Positions 7,824 through 16,787 are shown, counted from the stretch's first letter. The stretch: DNA of 47,642 bases from Methanosarcina sp. UBA5 (GCF_002505485.1 NZ_DAVG01000085.1:1-47642), one strand, 5' to 3'. Numbers and translations are program-made. The notes: generated by a model from the letters alone, not told the origin.

Positions 7824-9170
7824 GTGTTGATTCATCCTATAGACTACCGGTATGGTACAGCAGAAATGAAACATGTGTGGAGCCAGGAAAACAGACTTGC
7901 CAAGCTCCTTCAAGTCGAGGCGGCCCTTGCCCGCGCCGAAGCGGATATGGGTTTGATCCCCGCAGATTCGGCTGAGATTATATCTGAAAGTATCTCTTCC
8001 GTAAAAGCCGAGAGAGTTGACGAAATTGAAGCCGAGATCCATCATGATATGATGGCTGTGGTCACTGCGATTTCTGAACAGTGCAGAGATGACGCTGGAA
8101 AATGGGTACATTTCGGAGCCACTTCAAACGATATCCTGGACACGGCAACAGCTCTCCAGATTAAGGATGCAATTGATCTTCTGGAAGATAAACTCAAAAC
8201 TCTGCTCGGGGTTCTTGTTGACAAGGCCGAAGCCCACAAGCATACGGTCTGCTGCGGAAGAACTCATGGACAGATTGGGGTTCCGACAACATACGGACTG
8301 CGTTTTGCTATATGGGCTTCAGAAATTTCAAGGCATCTGGATCGTCTCCATCAGCTCACACCAAGAGCAACTGTAGGGCAGATGACAGGTGCAGTTGGGA
8401 CCCAGGCTGCGTTTGGAAAAGCCGGGATTCTTATCCAGAAACTTACAATGCAGTACCTTGGAATCGGCGCTGTAGATGTTTCCAGCCAGATCATTCAGAG
8501 GGATAGGCACGCCGAGTTTGTAATGTGGATGGCAAACACGGTCACGACTCTGGATAAGATCGGTATAGAAATAAGGACTCTCCAGCGCAGTGAAATTGCT
8601 GAAATCGAAGAGAGTTTTGGAAAAAAGCAGGTAGGTTCATCTACCATGCCCCATAAGCGCAATCCTATAAAGTCCGAGCAGATATGTGGGCTTGCAAGGA
8701 TTGTAAGAGCTATGGTCGAGCCCGAACTCCTTAACAATACCCTGTGGGATGAAAGGGATCTGACCAACTCTTCCTCCGAGCGGGTAGTTTTCCCTGAAGC
8801 CTGCGTGCTTACGGATCACATCCTTAAGCTCGGGATAAACGTAATTGAAAACTTGAAATTCTATCCTGAAAACATTCGGAGAAATCTGGAATTGCTCAAG
8901 GGCCTCAATATGGGAGAAGCTGTAATGATTGAGCTTGCAAAAAGAGGAGTAGGCAGGCAGGAAGCCCATGAGCTTGTGCGGACTGCAGCAATGAAAGCTC
9001 ACGATACAGGACAGCACTTCAAAACAGTACTTCTGGAAACTCCTGATATTGCAAGATATTTAACTGCTACAGATATCGAAAGTCTCGTAAATCCCGACAA
9101 ATATATAGGAACTGCAGTTGAACAGGTTGAAGTACTTGTTGCAAAACTTCGTGAAACTTATTCCCTCTAA
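7824..9170 (+). CDS. purB: Adenylosuccinate lyase
   Basis: Purine biosynthesis enzyme of the fumarase/aspartase superfamily. It cleaves SAICAR to AICAR and adenylosuccinate to AMP, releasing fumarate. The family signature GSSTMPHKRNPIKSE is intact (catalytic serine loop), as are KWVHFGATSNDI and the GRTHGQ segment with the active-site histidine. About 448 residues, normal length. The longest frame starts at ATG 7812, but that ATG overlaps the ribosome site GGTGAT (7814-7819). The family N-terminus is usually xIHPIDYRYG, so the true start is more likely GTG 7824 or TTG 7827. Single gene, divergent from the L40e operon and convergent with ramA. Confidence 0.93.
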   Translation: MLIHPIDYRYGTAEMKHVWSQENRLAKLLQVEAALARAEADMGLIPADSAEIISESISSVKAERVDEIEAEIHHDMMAVVTAISEQCRDDAGKWVHFGATSNDILDTATALQIKDAIDLLEDKLKTLLGVLVDKAEAHKHTVCCGRTHGQIGVPTTYGLRFAIWASEISRHLDRLHQLTPRATVGQMTGAVGTQAAFGKAGILIQKLTMQYLGIGAVDVSSQIIQRDRHAEFVMWMANTVTTLDKIGIEIRTLQRSEIAEIEESFGKKQVGSSTMPHKRNPIKSEQICGLARIVRAMVEPELLNNTLWDERDLTNSSSERVVFPEACVLTDHILKLGINVIENLKFYPENIRRNLELLKGLNMGEAVMIELAKRGVGRQEAHELVRTAAMKAHDTGQHFKTVLLETPDIARYLTATDIESLVNPDKYIGTAVEQVEVLVAKLRETYSL

Positions 9171-9386
9171 CTTACTTTCTCTAATCTTTTTTAATCTTTC
9201 GTTTTTTCAAGAGGTTACAGGAGGTTATTTTCTCTGGTTATCGTAATCTCCGTTTATTTTCGTGTATTTCCGTTTATTTCCACTTATTTCCCCCTTAATC
9301 TGCATAAGCTGTCTATTACCCTATATTTTTTTGATTCCATTGGAGGATTTAGAAGTCGCCTGACCAGAGACCCTTAGTATACTTTC
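9171..9386. other. Convergent purB/ramA intergenic region with T-rich repeats
   Basis: Short 3'-3' gap. It contains degenerate repeats of tccgtttatttc around 9247-9293 and a T-rich run at 9186-9206 that may help terminate purB. Confidence 0.35.
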
Positions 9387-11012
9387 TCATGCCTCTAATG
9401 CCTGTTGTAACGGTTTGAATATTTTAAAGTTTTTCCAGTTGAATTTGTCTGGAGGGCAGGTCTTTATGCACTTCTGGCAATGAGCACCTTCACAAAGATC
9501 AGTACCTATTATAATCCTGTTTTCCTCGTCGATTGTTATGGCATTATTTGGGCAGACTCTTATGCACTTTTTGCATTCAGGGCAGTCGACAAGCATAGTC
9601 ATATATGTTCCGGATCTTTCCATTATATGTAATCCTTCGTCTCCAAGCACTGGAATGTCTTTCTTTACGCGTTTCTCAATGACAGGATTATCTATAGGGT
9701 CACCAAGGCCTGGAAGTCCTTTCTTTTTTAGATATTTCTTAAACATCTTGAAGGGCATACCTTCTTCCCAATAAGCAATTTCTAAAATATACGCATCCCG
9801 AAACTGTGTGGTAGTCGCAAGCATTATATGTGTGTCCGCCATCTGGTTTGCAATATCCTGGAGTTCCCAGAGTCTTTCTTCCGAAAGCAGGATTTCACGA
9901 GCAACTGCAAGTGAAGTATTTCCAAGCTGGCAAATTTTTCCTGTAGTGTATGGGATCAAGCCGATTTTCTGAGCTTTTGCAGCATCCATGTAAGTGCCTG
10001 CAGCTCCTGCCATATAAGCAGTATCAATATCTGTCAGTTCGATACCTGCAGTTGCACACAGTGTAATATGCCCTGCACGAATAGCCCCTATAGCTTTTCC
10101 GGCTTCTTTCAGATCTCTTTCAGAGAAATCCATCCCGTTTTGAAGGTGAATCAGTCCGTCTGGTGTCTTAACTTTGGGGATCTCTACAAGGTCGTGTTTG
10201 ATTGCTTTCTCTATGAGGGCTATAACACCTGTACCTGTAATTCCTCTGGCTTCGATTATGCCTTTTTCAATGGTGTTTCCTGTTTTTGGATCTACAAGAT
10301 CTCCGGGAATAACTTCCATCTCTTCATTTAATACGTAGTTTCTTAATGCCCCATCCTCAAATTCAAAATCTGAAATTGAGTGGGGAGACGCAAGGTTCCC
10401 ATGTTTTATCTGCTGTCCTTCAAGGGCTGGACCGGTTGCTGCGCAGCCCGTGTAAATGATTTCATTTACTTTCAGCGCAATTGTTCCGTAATCCGTAGCA
10501 ATTGAAATTTCGTCACTATCAAGCATTCCAGATTTTACTATCAGGGCTAAGGCGTCGGCCCCAACTTCATGTTTTATTGCAGGGGGAATTACAGCTTCGC
10601 AATTAAATTCTTCAAGCCCCGGAATTTCACTGCTATGTACAATCCTTGCGTTCCTATTCTGTTCCTTTATATCGTATTTCTTTTTCTTTCGTTCCCCTGC
10701 ATAGGCCAAGTCCTCAATGCTAATCCCCTGAAAGATGGACATATGGATAGGGTTTCCACAGAGAGAAATTCTCTCCAGCTCTCCACTTTCTAAATCAAGA
10801 TTCTGGAGCAGATTCTTCACCGCATTTATAGAAAGTCCGTGCGCAAGATCCTCCCCGTAGCGGATTGCGAAGTCCACATGGTTCATCACGTTAGCTCCTG
10901 GGAGAGGATTTCTTAAAGTTATTGCCGTTCTTTTAATTTCTTTAGTATCGAGGTTAATTTTCTGAGCTCGATATCCACTTGTTCCCAAGTCAACTGCAAC
11001 CCCATATCTCAT
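9387..11012 (-). CDS. ramA: RamA-type corrinoid protein reductive activase
   Basis: 541-residue protein of the RamA/RACE family, which reductively activates corrinoid proteins of methylamine, methanol or methylsulfide methyltransferases from Co(II) to Co(I) using ATP. The N-terminal part begins VAVDLGTSGYRAQ, an ASKHA-type phosphate loop. The C-terminus carries two 4Fe-4S ferredoxin motifs: C477-x2-C480-x2-C483-x3-C487, and C507-x4-C512-x2-C515-x3-C519. This C-terminal ferredoxin placement is typical of methanogen RamA. No methyltransferase or corrinoid gene flanks it, so whether it is the methylamine RamA or a paralogue cannot be told here. The ATG at 11012 follows a 5' region of about 370 bases shared with the SRP RNA promoter. 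Confidence 0.85.
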   Translation of the reverse strand: MRYGVAVDLGTSGYRAQKINLDTKEIKRTAITLRNPLPGANVMNHVDFAIRYGEDLAHGLSINAVKNLLQNLDLESGELERISLCGNPIHMSIFQGISIEDLAYAGERKKKKYDIKEQNRNARIVHSSEIPGLEEFNCEAVIPPAIKHEVGADALALIVKSGMLDSDEISIATDYGTIALKVNEIIYTGCAATGPALEGQQIKHGNLASPHSISDFEFEDGALRNYVLNEEMEVIPGDLVDPKTGNTIEKGIIEARGITGTGVIALIEKAIKHDLVEIPKVKTPDGLIHLQNGMDFSERDLKEAGKAIGAIRAGHITLCATAGIELTDIDTAYMAGAAGTYMDAAKAQKIGLIPYTTGKICQLGNTSLAVAREILLSEERLWELQDIANQMADTHIMLATTTQFRDAYILEIAYWEEGMPFKMFKKYLKKKGLPGLGDPIDNPVIEKRVKKDIPVLGDEGLHIMERSGTYMTMLVDCPECKKCIRVCPNNAITIDEENRIIIGTDLCEGAHCQKCIKTCPPDKFNWKNFKIFKPLQQALEA

Positions 11013-11387
11013 ACAAACTCCCCTACTAGTACATTGATTCCAAAATAAGTTTCTTGTTTAGCAGGAAATTTATTAATCAACAGACCAATCAAAAACTAAG
11101 ATTTTATGAACGTACTTTGGAGTCAAAGCACTAGTTCTCAATATTTTGTCGGGTATTTTGATTTACTATACTAGCCGTTTGAGATTTATATTACTATTTT
11201 GAAAAATGAGATATAAATAAGGTGGTTTGTCCCTCCCTATATATTTAAGACTCGACAATTACCTTAATACTTTTTTTCAGTTTTTGAAAAATAGTTCCAT
11301 TCTCTTCGTTTTTTCATTTAAGGCCGGATAAACATTCCGATCTCATTACTAAAAAACAGACAGCGGGAGGAATATGACTGGCATATC
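11013..11387. other. Upstream region of ramA
   Basis: AT-rich 375-base region between the divergent ramA and SRP RNA genes. It must contain the ramA promoter, but I cannot choose one TATA box among several AT stretches. No reading frame of interest was found. Confidence 0.35.
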
Positions 11388-11395
11388 TTTATATA
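11388..11395 (+). promoter_or_regulatory. TATA box of the SRP RNA gene
   Basis: The sequence tttatata lies about 25 bases before the predicted 5' end of the SRP RNA (about 11414), the standard archaeal TATA-to-start distance. Confidence 0.6.
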
Positions 11396-11413
11396 TTAAA
11401 AGTGTCCTTGTAT

Positions 11414-11733
11414 AGCTGATGAGCTAGTCCGGGTAGCCCGGCGTTACCTGTAACCCGAAATCGCCGATATGCGGGGGACGAAGCCAAGGGAAGATGCGTC
11501 GAAGGGACTCCAGCCTGGATTCTCAACGGAGAAGCCCCGTCCTGCTTGGACGGTGCAGGTATGCGGGTTTGCTGGAGAGCAGGTCTTCATATCCTAACTG
11601 CGGAAACCGGTCGAGGCCCGGAAGGGAGCAGACTCACTGTGGGCAACTATCGCTTGCGGGGCTGCGGGGTGGAGAAGAGATTCCAGTCTCCTGGTATCTC
11701 CAAGATTCAGCAACCTGAGGTGTGCTCATCGCT
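11414..11733 (+). ncRNA. ffs: Archaeal signal recognition particle RNA (7S RNA)
   Basis: A GC-rich island of about 320 bases in an AT-rich surrounding, the size of archaeal 7S RNA. The helix 8 hallmark is present: aggcccGGAAgggagcagac, with a GGAA tetraloop at 11620-11623 and the SRP54-binding internal loops around it. The 5' and 3' ends pair (gatgagc at 11418-11424 with gctcatc at 11724-11730), closing helix 1. The 5' domain starts with the gggtagcccggcgttacctgtaaccc folding typical of helices 3 and 4. It works with SRP54 and SRP19 to target secreted and membrane proteins. Small frames across it are by-products. Ends are estimated within a few bases. Confidence 0.9.
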
Positions 11734-11837
11734 CAACATATAAGGTGATTCAGAATACATCAGGTGACTCAGTTTTATGGCACAACTATTATACTTCTTG
11801 TAAAATAGTCTTTGTTAAACCCTTCGCCTGGAAAAGA

Positions 11838-11849
11838 TTAAATACATAA
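11838..11849 (+). promoter_or_regulatory. TATA-like box for tRNA-Ser
   Basis: The sequence ttaaatacataa lies 39-50 bases before the mature tRNA 5' end, which would give a 5' leader of roughly 15-20 bases to be removed by RNase P. Confidence 0.4.
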
Positions 11850-11887
11850 AATGCGTTTAAGGGGACGCGCTTCTTAAAGTCCTTTGT

Positions 11888-11972
11888 GACGAGATAGCCA
11901 AGCCCGGTATGGCGCGGGATTGCTAATCCCGTGATGCTCTGCATCCCGGGGGTTCGAGTCCCCCTCTCGTCG
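11888..11972 (+). tRNA. tRNA-Ser (anticodon GCU)
   Basis: Class II tRNA of 85 bases with a long variable arm. The acceptor stem gacgaga pairs with tctcgtc, and the discriminator base is G as expected for serine. The anticodon stem cgggat/atcccg encloses the loop ttgctaa, so the anticodon is GCT (serine AGC/AGU). The T arm is ggggg-ttcgagt-ccccc. No CCA is encoded. A T-run (gttttttat) immediately follows as a terminator. Confidence 0.95.
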
Positions 11973-12304
11973 TTTTTTATTTTAAAGTTTTATCTAAAGG
12001 GATTATTTCATCTAAAGAGATTATTTCCTTTAATTCTCTATTTATTTGTAGTAGCCTGCGTCTTATCTATTTGTAACAGTCTGTATCTGGATTTTGTACA
12101 CGATTTCATTCGAACATGCTTCCAACCTGAATTATTAATTAAGGATTCACGGTTGTTACTATCTGAAACCATCACAATATTTTAAAATATCGGAAACCCA
12201 GATTTTCCTATCTTAACTTCATGTAGCATCATATTCAGTTTTTATTATTTTTGACAGTTTACTATATAATAACATTTATATTATTTAAAAATTAATTTAT
12301 ATTG
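11973..12304. other. Intergenic region between tRNA-Ser and the antiporter
   Basis: It holds the T-run terminator of the tRNA, an 18-base near-perfect direct repeat (atctaaagggattatttc, then atctaaagagattatttc) near 11993-12028, and a very AT-rich stretch before 12305 that should contain the antiporter promoter. Confidence 0.4.
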
Positions 12305-14296
12305 ATGGCAACGAATCTTTTAACCGACCTCCTGATCATCTTCGGACTTTCGATTCCTGTAGTTTTTACTTTCTCAAAATTAAAAATAGCTCCACTAATT
12401 GGTTTTCTGCTTGCAGGTATTCTTGCCGGACCTTTTGGTTTTGGACTTATTCAGGATATTGAAAACATTGAATTTTTGGCCGAAATAGGAGTCGTACTCC
12501 TGCTTTTTACTATAGGCATGGAGTTTTCACTACGCGACCTTTTACAGCTTCGTAGAATCGTAGTTTTTGGAGGCGGTTTACAGCTTTCCATAACTTCAGT
12601 TGTTGTTGCTCTTATATTCATCTGGCTTGGAAATTCCAGAGAATCTTCGATTTTCCTTGGGCTTTTAGTGGCATTAAGCAGCACTGCAATTGTCCTTAAA
12701 CTCTTACAGGAAAAAGGAGAAATATATAGTCTTCACGGGCGAACTTCCTTAGGAATACTTATTTTCCAGGATATCGCTGCAGTAATAATTATTCTCTTGA
12801 TTCCGGTTCTTGCAGGCATCCCAGGAACCGAGAAGTCCTTTTTCGAGCTCATCCTGCAGGGACTTGGGCTTATCGTGTTCACCCTTCTAAGCGCCAGATA
12901 TGTCGTTCCTTTCATCATGTACCAGGTGGCAAAGACACGGAATAATGAGCTTTTTCTCCTAAGCGTTATAGCAATAGGGCTTTCTGTCGCCTGGCTGACC
13001 TCCATGGTTGGGCTATCTCTGGCACTGGGGGCTTTTCTTGCTGGCCTGATTATCTCGGAATCTGAGTATTCGGTTCAGGCTCTTGGGAATTTAATCCCAT
13101 TCAGGGACATGTTCATGAGTATTTTTTTCATTTCAATAGGGATGCTGCTTGATCTCAATATATTAAGAGAACATCTGCTCCTGATCCTGACTGCTACTCT
13201 GGCTGTGCTGCTCCTGAAGGCTCTGGCAAACAGTTTGAGCACCTTTCTCATAGGTTTTCCTTTACATACAATGATTCTGGTTGGATTTTCCCTTTCACAA
13301 GTTGGGGAGTTTTCCTTTATTCTTGCAAAAGTAGGTTTTGCAAGTGGATTAATTTCCTCTCTTATGTACCAGGAATTTCTGGATGTGGCAGTGCTTTCTA
13401 TGGTGCTTACCCCTCTGTTTATGAGTATAGGGTATCGAACTACGACTTTTGCTGACTTGCTACCTTTCCCCCCAATATTAAAACAGGGTTGGTACAGTAA
13501 ATTTAAAGAAAACGAATCTGAAGAGAAACCTGAAAACCATGTAATTATAGTAGGATTTGGGATAAACGGTAGAAATGTCGTGACTGCTGCAAAAGCAGCT
13601 TCAATTCCATACATAGTAATTGATATGAATCCTGAAGTCGTACGGATAGAGAAACAAAGGGAAGAGCATATTTTTTACGGTGATGCTGCTCAGAATGCTG
13701 TGCTGGAACATGCCGGCATCCAGACTGCGAAATCTGTTGTCGTGACCGCAGGTGATCCTCCGAGCGCCAAAAGAATAATTGAAGCTGCCCAAAGGTTAAA
13801 TCCGGAAATCCACATCATTGCCAGAACGCATTTCCTGAGTGAGCTGGACAAATTTTATGATTTTGGGGCAGATGAAGTCATTTCTGATGAGTTTGAAAGC
13901 TCAATAGAGCTTTTCACAAGGGTGCTTCACAGATACTTAGTTCCCAGCAGTGAAATCAATTCCCTGACTTCAACATTACGTGCTGACCATTATAAGATGC
14001 TTCGAAGTCCTGACATTCCCAGGAAAAAAATCTGCGATCTGGCTCTTGATTTTGCAGATGTGGAAATCCGGAGTATCAGGGTTGGAAAATCTTCAAAAGC
14101 AGCAGGAATGACTCTTGGGAAACTCAATCTTCGGAAGAATTATGGAGTGTCTGCACTTGCAATCTCACGTAGTCATAGAATAATTCCCGGACCTGAAGCT
14201 GGGACTGAAATTCTCGCGGATGATATTCTGCTTGTGATCAGCCCACCGGAAAATCTCGATGAGGTTAGAAAGCTTTTTGAGGATAGTGTGGAATGA
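12305..14296 (+). CDS. Kef-type K+/H+ antiporter with RCK domains
   Basis: Membrane protein of 663 residues, CPA2 cation:proton antiporter family. Residues about 5-385 form the exchanger domain with about 12 hydrophobic helices, starting LLTDLLIIFGLSIPVVFTF. Residues about 415-535 are an RCK/TrkA-N Rossmann domain with the nucleotide loop VGFGINGRNV. Residues about 570-660 are a TrkA-C domain, containing SKAAGMTLGKLNLRKNYGV. Expected role: nucleotide-gated K+ (or Na+) efflux against protons, for ion and pH balance. I chose ATG 12305 rather than TTG 12302; no ribosome site precedes it and a TATA-like stretch lies about 25 bases upstream, so the mRNA may be leaderless. Stands alone. Confidence 0.9.
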   Translation: MATNLLTDLLIIFGLSIPVVFTFSKLKIAPLIGFLLAGILAGPFGFGLIQDIENIEFLAEIGVVLLLFTIGMEFSLRDLLQLRRIVVFGGGLQLSITSVVVALIFIWLGNSRESSIFLGLLVALSSTAIVLKLLQEKGEIYSLHGRTSLGILIFQDIAAVIIILLIPVLAGIPGTEKSFFELILQGLGLIVFTLLSARYVVPFIMYQVAKTRNNELFLLSVIAIGLSVAWLTSMVGLSLALGAFLAGLIISESEYSVQALGNLIPFRDMFMSIFFISIGMLLDLNILREHLLLILTATLAVLLLKALANSLSTFLIGFPLHTMILVGFSLSQVGEFSFILAKVGFASGLISSLMYQEFLDVAVLSMVLTPLFMSIGYRTTTFADLLPFPPILKQGWYSKFKENESEEKPENHVIIVGFGINGRNVVTAAKAASIPYIVIDMNPEVVRIEKQREEHIFYGDAAQNAVLEHAGIQTAKSVVVTAGDPPSAKRIIEAAQRLNPEIHIIARTHFLSELDKFYDFGADEVISDEFESSIELFTRVLHRYLVPSSEINSLTSTLRADHYKMLRSPDIPRKKICDLALDFADVEIRSIRVGKSSKAAGMTLGKLNLRKNYGVSALAISRSHRIIPGPEAGTEILADDILLVISPPENLDEVRKLFEDSVE

Positions 14297-14401
14297 TACT
14301 CAATCCTCTTTTAATGTTTTTACGTATCGATATATAAAATCCTTAAGTCTTTAGTCGAAGAAATAAGCGTTAATTCTTATGCGTATACGCTTTCCTTTGC
14401 A

Positions 14402-14512
14402 GTTGATACATCAGTGCTATTAGAATCAAATCAGGGAGCGTCTATAGAATTCCTCTCTGTAATTACAGAGCGAATCATGAGCCATAATCTTAACAGTAAG
14501 CTAGATGAATAA
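14402..14512 (+). pseudogene. Unidentified fragment upstream of the RelE locus
   Basis: An open stretch, extending somewhat upstream, ends in TAA at 14510. It starts VDTSVLLE, which resembles the first strand of PIN-domain toxins, but the following residues do not support that family and there is no clear start or ribosome site. It lies directly before the decayed antitoxin and may be another remnant of a toxin-antitoxin locus. Confidence 0.2.
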
Positions 14513-14520
14513 GTAGAACA

Positions 14521-14720
14521 GTGGCTTCTATTAAGGGAGAAAGAATTGATGAGAGGCTCTTTAAGGAGCTTAACCAAAAATAACTTGGAGAAATAATGGA
14601 GCATATAACGGTTATAGATAGCCTGCTAACCATAAAAGAAAAGAAATTAAGCATCCAGAAATCTGAAAACGATGAAAGAAATTAGTACCTTAAACAGATT
14701 TGAGAATGTGAGGCTCTAAA
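14521..14720 (+). pseudogene. Decayed antitoxin gene upstream of relE-like toxin
   Basis: One continuous frame reads like a small antitoxin: IKGERIDERLFKELNQK, then LGEIMEHITVIDSLLTIKEK, then ECEALK running into the toxin gene. It is interrupted by three different in-frame stops: TAA at 14581, TAG near 14683 and TGA at 14701. The position just before a RelE-type toxin is where the antitoxin belongs. The TAG alone could be suspected of pyrrolysine decoding in Methanosarcina, but TAA and TGA in the same frame make decay the better explanation. Confidence 0.5.
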
Positions 14721-14978
14721 GTGTTTGAAGTCCTTCTTGATATTCCTGCTCAAGCCTTTTTGAAATCGGCAGATGAAATGACTTACTCCAGGGTCAAAGA
14801 AACTCTTGGTGAGCTTGCCCTCGATCCAGTTCCACCGCGAGCAAAAAGAATAATTGAGAGTAAGGAGAAGCTTTTCAGACTGCGATCCAGGCATTTAAGG
14901 CTGCTTTATAGAATTAATTATGAAAACCAGACTCTGGTAGTCATAATGATTGAGCCTGTAAATCGTATGTATCGTTGA
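14721..14978 (+). CDS. RelE/ParE-family toxin
   Basis: 85-residue protein of the RelE/ParE superfamily, which are mRNA interferases or gyrase poisons normally held inactive by a neighbouring antitoxin. Typical features are FEVLLDIPAQAFLKSA at the start, the basic KRIIESKEKLFRLRSRHLRLLYRI core, and the closing VVIMIEPVNRMYR, where RelE proteins have conserved basic and aromatic residues. It starts at GTG 14721. The gene in antitoxin position is broken, so the toxin is either inactive, neutralised in trans, or no longer expressed. Confidence 0.8.
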   Translation: MFEVLLDIPAQAFLKSADEMTYSRVKETLGELALDPVPPRAKRIIESKEKLFRLRSRHLRLLYRINYENQTLVVIMIEPVNRMYR

Positions 14979-16088
14979 AGAGGGTAAGGATTTAAATTCT
15001 TCTTCCGTCAAGTGTTACAGCAGGAAATTAGAAAAAGTATCATGAGGCAAACACAAAATACAATTTCAACGTGTCTTAAGAAATTATCTTGCATAGTTAA
15101 TAATATGCAAGACAAGTATAAATTATTTTTTCAAGTTTGCCTTTTAAAACTCAGGTGTTTTTGATTGATTGGATAAGAATTTTAAATTTGTGTATATGCT
15201 TCCGATTTTTACATAATTTTTATCATTGGTACTATGAGTTAGACTATATTTTACAAAGTAATTGGACTAAACAGTAGAACTCATTAACAATTTAGTTTAT
15301 CTATTTTTCCCCACCTTCCACATATGTCCTTTCAACTTTCACAAGATTTCATGCTATCGTTTTTTCTGAAAATCGCCCTGGTTACTCAAACATGTATTTT
15401 TGAAATTTTCTAAATTTTCGACCTTTTCGCCTTCATTGAAAACTTCCACACCTATTTCCCAAAGCTTCAGTTGAGATGATAACTGCAGATTTTTGAATAA
15501 TTTTCAAAAAATAATAACAAGAAAAATGTTATTTTTTGAAGACCTTTACGAAAAGTCAGCGTAACTATCTTTTATTATTTTCTTTTATGCAGAATACAGC
15601 TAGCAGGCTAGCAGGCTAACAACTCCACAAATTATTTCAAAACTTCCATTAATCATACTCCCTGCTCCTCAATTAATATTCCAGATGTACACAGATGTAG
15701 AATTTATTCACTAGTTTGCCCGCTATTATCCGTTAAAGGCGAGATGCGCTTTTAAATTATTGCCCTGTGAGAAAATGGATGGTATTTTTAGGAACATCTA
15801 TAGAAAGTGGGTTTTTGTAAGTTTTTAACTTTCTTCTAATGAGTATATACTTTCTACCCATTCTGTATTGAAATCTTGCTCTTCTAGTTGCCTCTCTATC
15901 AACCTTTATCCGTGTACTCTGAACAACCTCTCGACAATATTATATAGTATAATAAACTATTTACAATATGTAAAGTTTGAGTTACATATTGTCATCAAAA
16001 GTATACAATTTGTACACATATACACACATAAATATGCTGAGAGAATTAGGTTTTCATTGAAAAATCTTTATTTATGGAGGTTCTGAAA
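14979..16088. other. Long AT-rich intergenic region
   Basis: About 1.1 kb without a credible gene. Contents: a large hairpin at 15503-15540 with arms ttcaaaaaataataac and gttattttttgaa; a short tandem repeat ctagcagg around 15599-15615; an imperfect palindrome attata-tag-tataat at 15939-15953; and a perfect 11-bp inverted repeat at 15963-15992 (own entry). A frame at 15868-16086 has no ribosome site, is Cys/Ser-rich and runs through these AT repeats, so I do not call it. Confidence 0.45.
15963..15992. promoter_or_regulatory. Perfect 11-bp inverted repeat, candidate operator
   Basis: acaatatgtaa (15963-15973) and ttacatattgt (15982-15992) are exact reverse complements separated by 8 bases. 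They lie about 100 bases before the DUF2178 gene, whose operon partner is an XRE repressor, and 10 bases after an AT-rich TATA-like block (15939-15953). The position and symmetry suit a dimeric helix-turn-helix repressor, possibly the XRE protein itself. Confidence 0.45.
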
Positions 16089-16472
16089 ATGAAACGCAAG
16101 CAATTCAAAATAATTAACTTTCTTACTACAATGGTTATGGCAGCTGCCATTGGTTTTTCGATTTCAATAGGAAATCCTGCAATTGCCATAGCTTCCTTCA
16201 TTGGGGGCATAGCTGTCGTATACCTATCAAAACGCAGACTGGAAGATATTGTGGAAGATGAGAGAATTCGCCAGGTAAGTCAAAAAGCTTCAGGGATTAC
16301 ACTCCAGTTCATAATTCTCAGTTTTGCCATCGGGGGTACAGTCCTTGTAGCAATGAAGGATACTTATCCAAAATATACAGATTTTGGTTTTTTCATGTCA
16401 TATGCAGCTTGTACGAGTCTTGTACTTTACTCTATCTTTTATATGTATTTTAATATGAAATCAGGAGGCTAA
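16089..16472 (+). CDS. DUF2178-type small membrane protein
   Basis: 127-residue integral membrane protein with four predicted helices: about 8-26, 28-47, 72-90 and 100-122. The short cytoplasmic loop SKRRLEDIVEDERIRQVSQKAS is the conserved part of the DUF2178 family. Function is unknown. ATG 16089 is chosen because a strong ribosome site GGAGGT (16076-16081) sits 7 bases upstream. The next gene encodes an XRE regulator; this membrane protein plus XRE pair is common in archaea and bacteria and is thought to be self-regulating. Confidence 0.8.
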   Translation: MKRKQFKIINFLTTMVMAAAIGFSISIGNPAIAIASFIGGIAVVYLSKRRLEDIVEDERIRQVSQKASGITLQFIILSFAIGGTVLVAMKDTYPKYTDFGFFMSYAACTSLVLYSIFYMYFNMKSGG

Positions 16473-16562
16473 GTTGACGGTTGGAGTTTACATATTTCCA
16501 GATTACTGGAGTATCTCGTCAGACATCCGTTTACATTCGCTTGTGAAAATATGGAGTTTTCA

Positions 16563-16787
16563 ATGAAAAATAATATTAAAGTTTACAGGGCAATACACGA
16601 TCTTACTCAGGAAACCCTGGCTGAAAAAGTAGGGGTGACAAGGCAAACCATAAATGCAATTGAAAAAGGTAAATATGATCCTTCGCTTGAACTTGCATTC
16701 AAGCTTGCCAGGCTTTTTGGCGTCCGTATTGAGGATATTTTCCTCTATGAAGGCCGTGAAGCCAAAAATTCTGAAAGAGAAGATTGA
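16563..16787 (+). CDS. XRE-family helix-turn-helix regulator
   Basis: 74-residue DNA-binding protein, almost entirely one lambda-repressor-like (Cro/C1) domain: IKVYRAIHDLTQETLAEKVG, the recognition helix VTRQTINAIEKGKYDPS, then LAFKLARLFGVRIEDIF. It is very close in pattern to the short bacterial YgzD-type regulators. The frame opens at ATG 16551, but that ATG forms part of the upstream GGAG site; ATG 16563 is 6 bases after GGAG and begins MKNNIKVYR, the family's normal start. It follows the DUF2178 gene by 90 bases. Likely target: the inverted repeat at 15963-15992. Confidence 0.88.
   Translation: MKNNIKVYRAIHDLTQETLAEKVGVTRQTINAIEKGKYDPSLELAFKLARLFGVRIEDIFLYEGREAKNSERED

Noticed and set aside
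11494..11743. Two overlapping plus-strand frames of 65-74 codons
   Set aside because: They lie wholly inside the SRP RNA gene, and their openness follows from its high GC content.
14683..14685. In-frame TAG in the antitoxin frame as a pyrrolysine codon
   Set aside because: TAA and TGA stops occur in the same frame, so TAG readthrough alone would not restore a protein.
15868..16086. 72-codon plus-strand frame
   Set aside because: It starts at TTG without a ribosome site, runs through the AT palindromes of the regulatory region and overlaps the ribosome site of the DUF2178 gene.
14979..16088. Mobile element in the long gap
   Set aside because: No transposase fragment, terminal inverted repeat pair or target duplication could be found.
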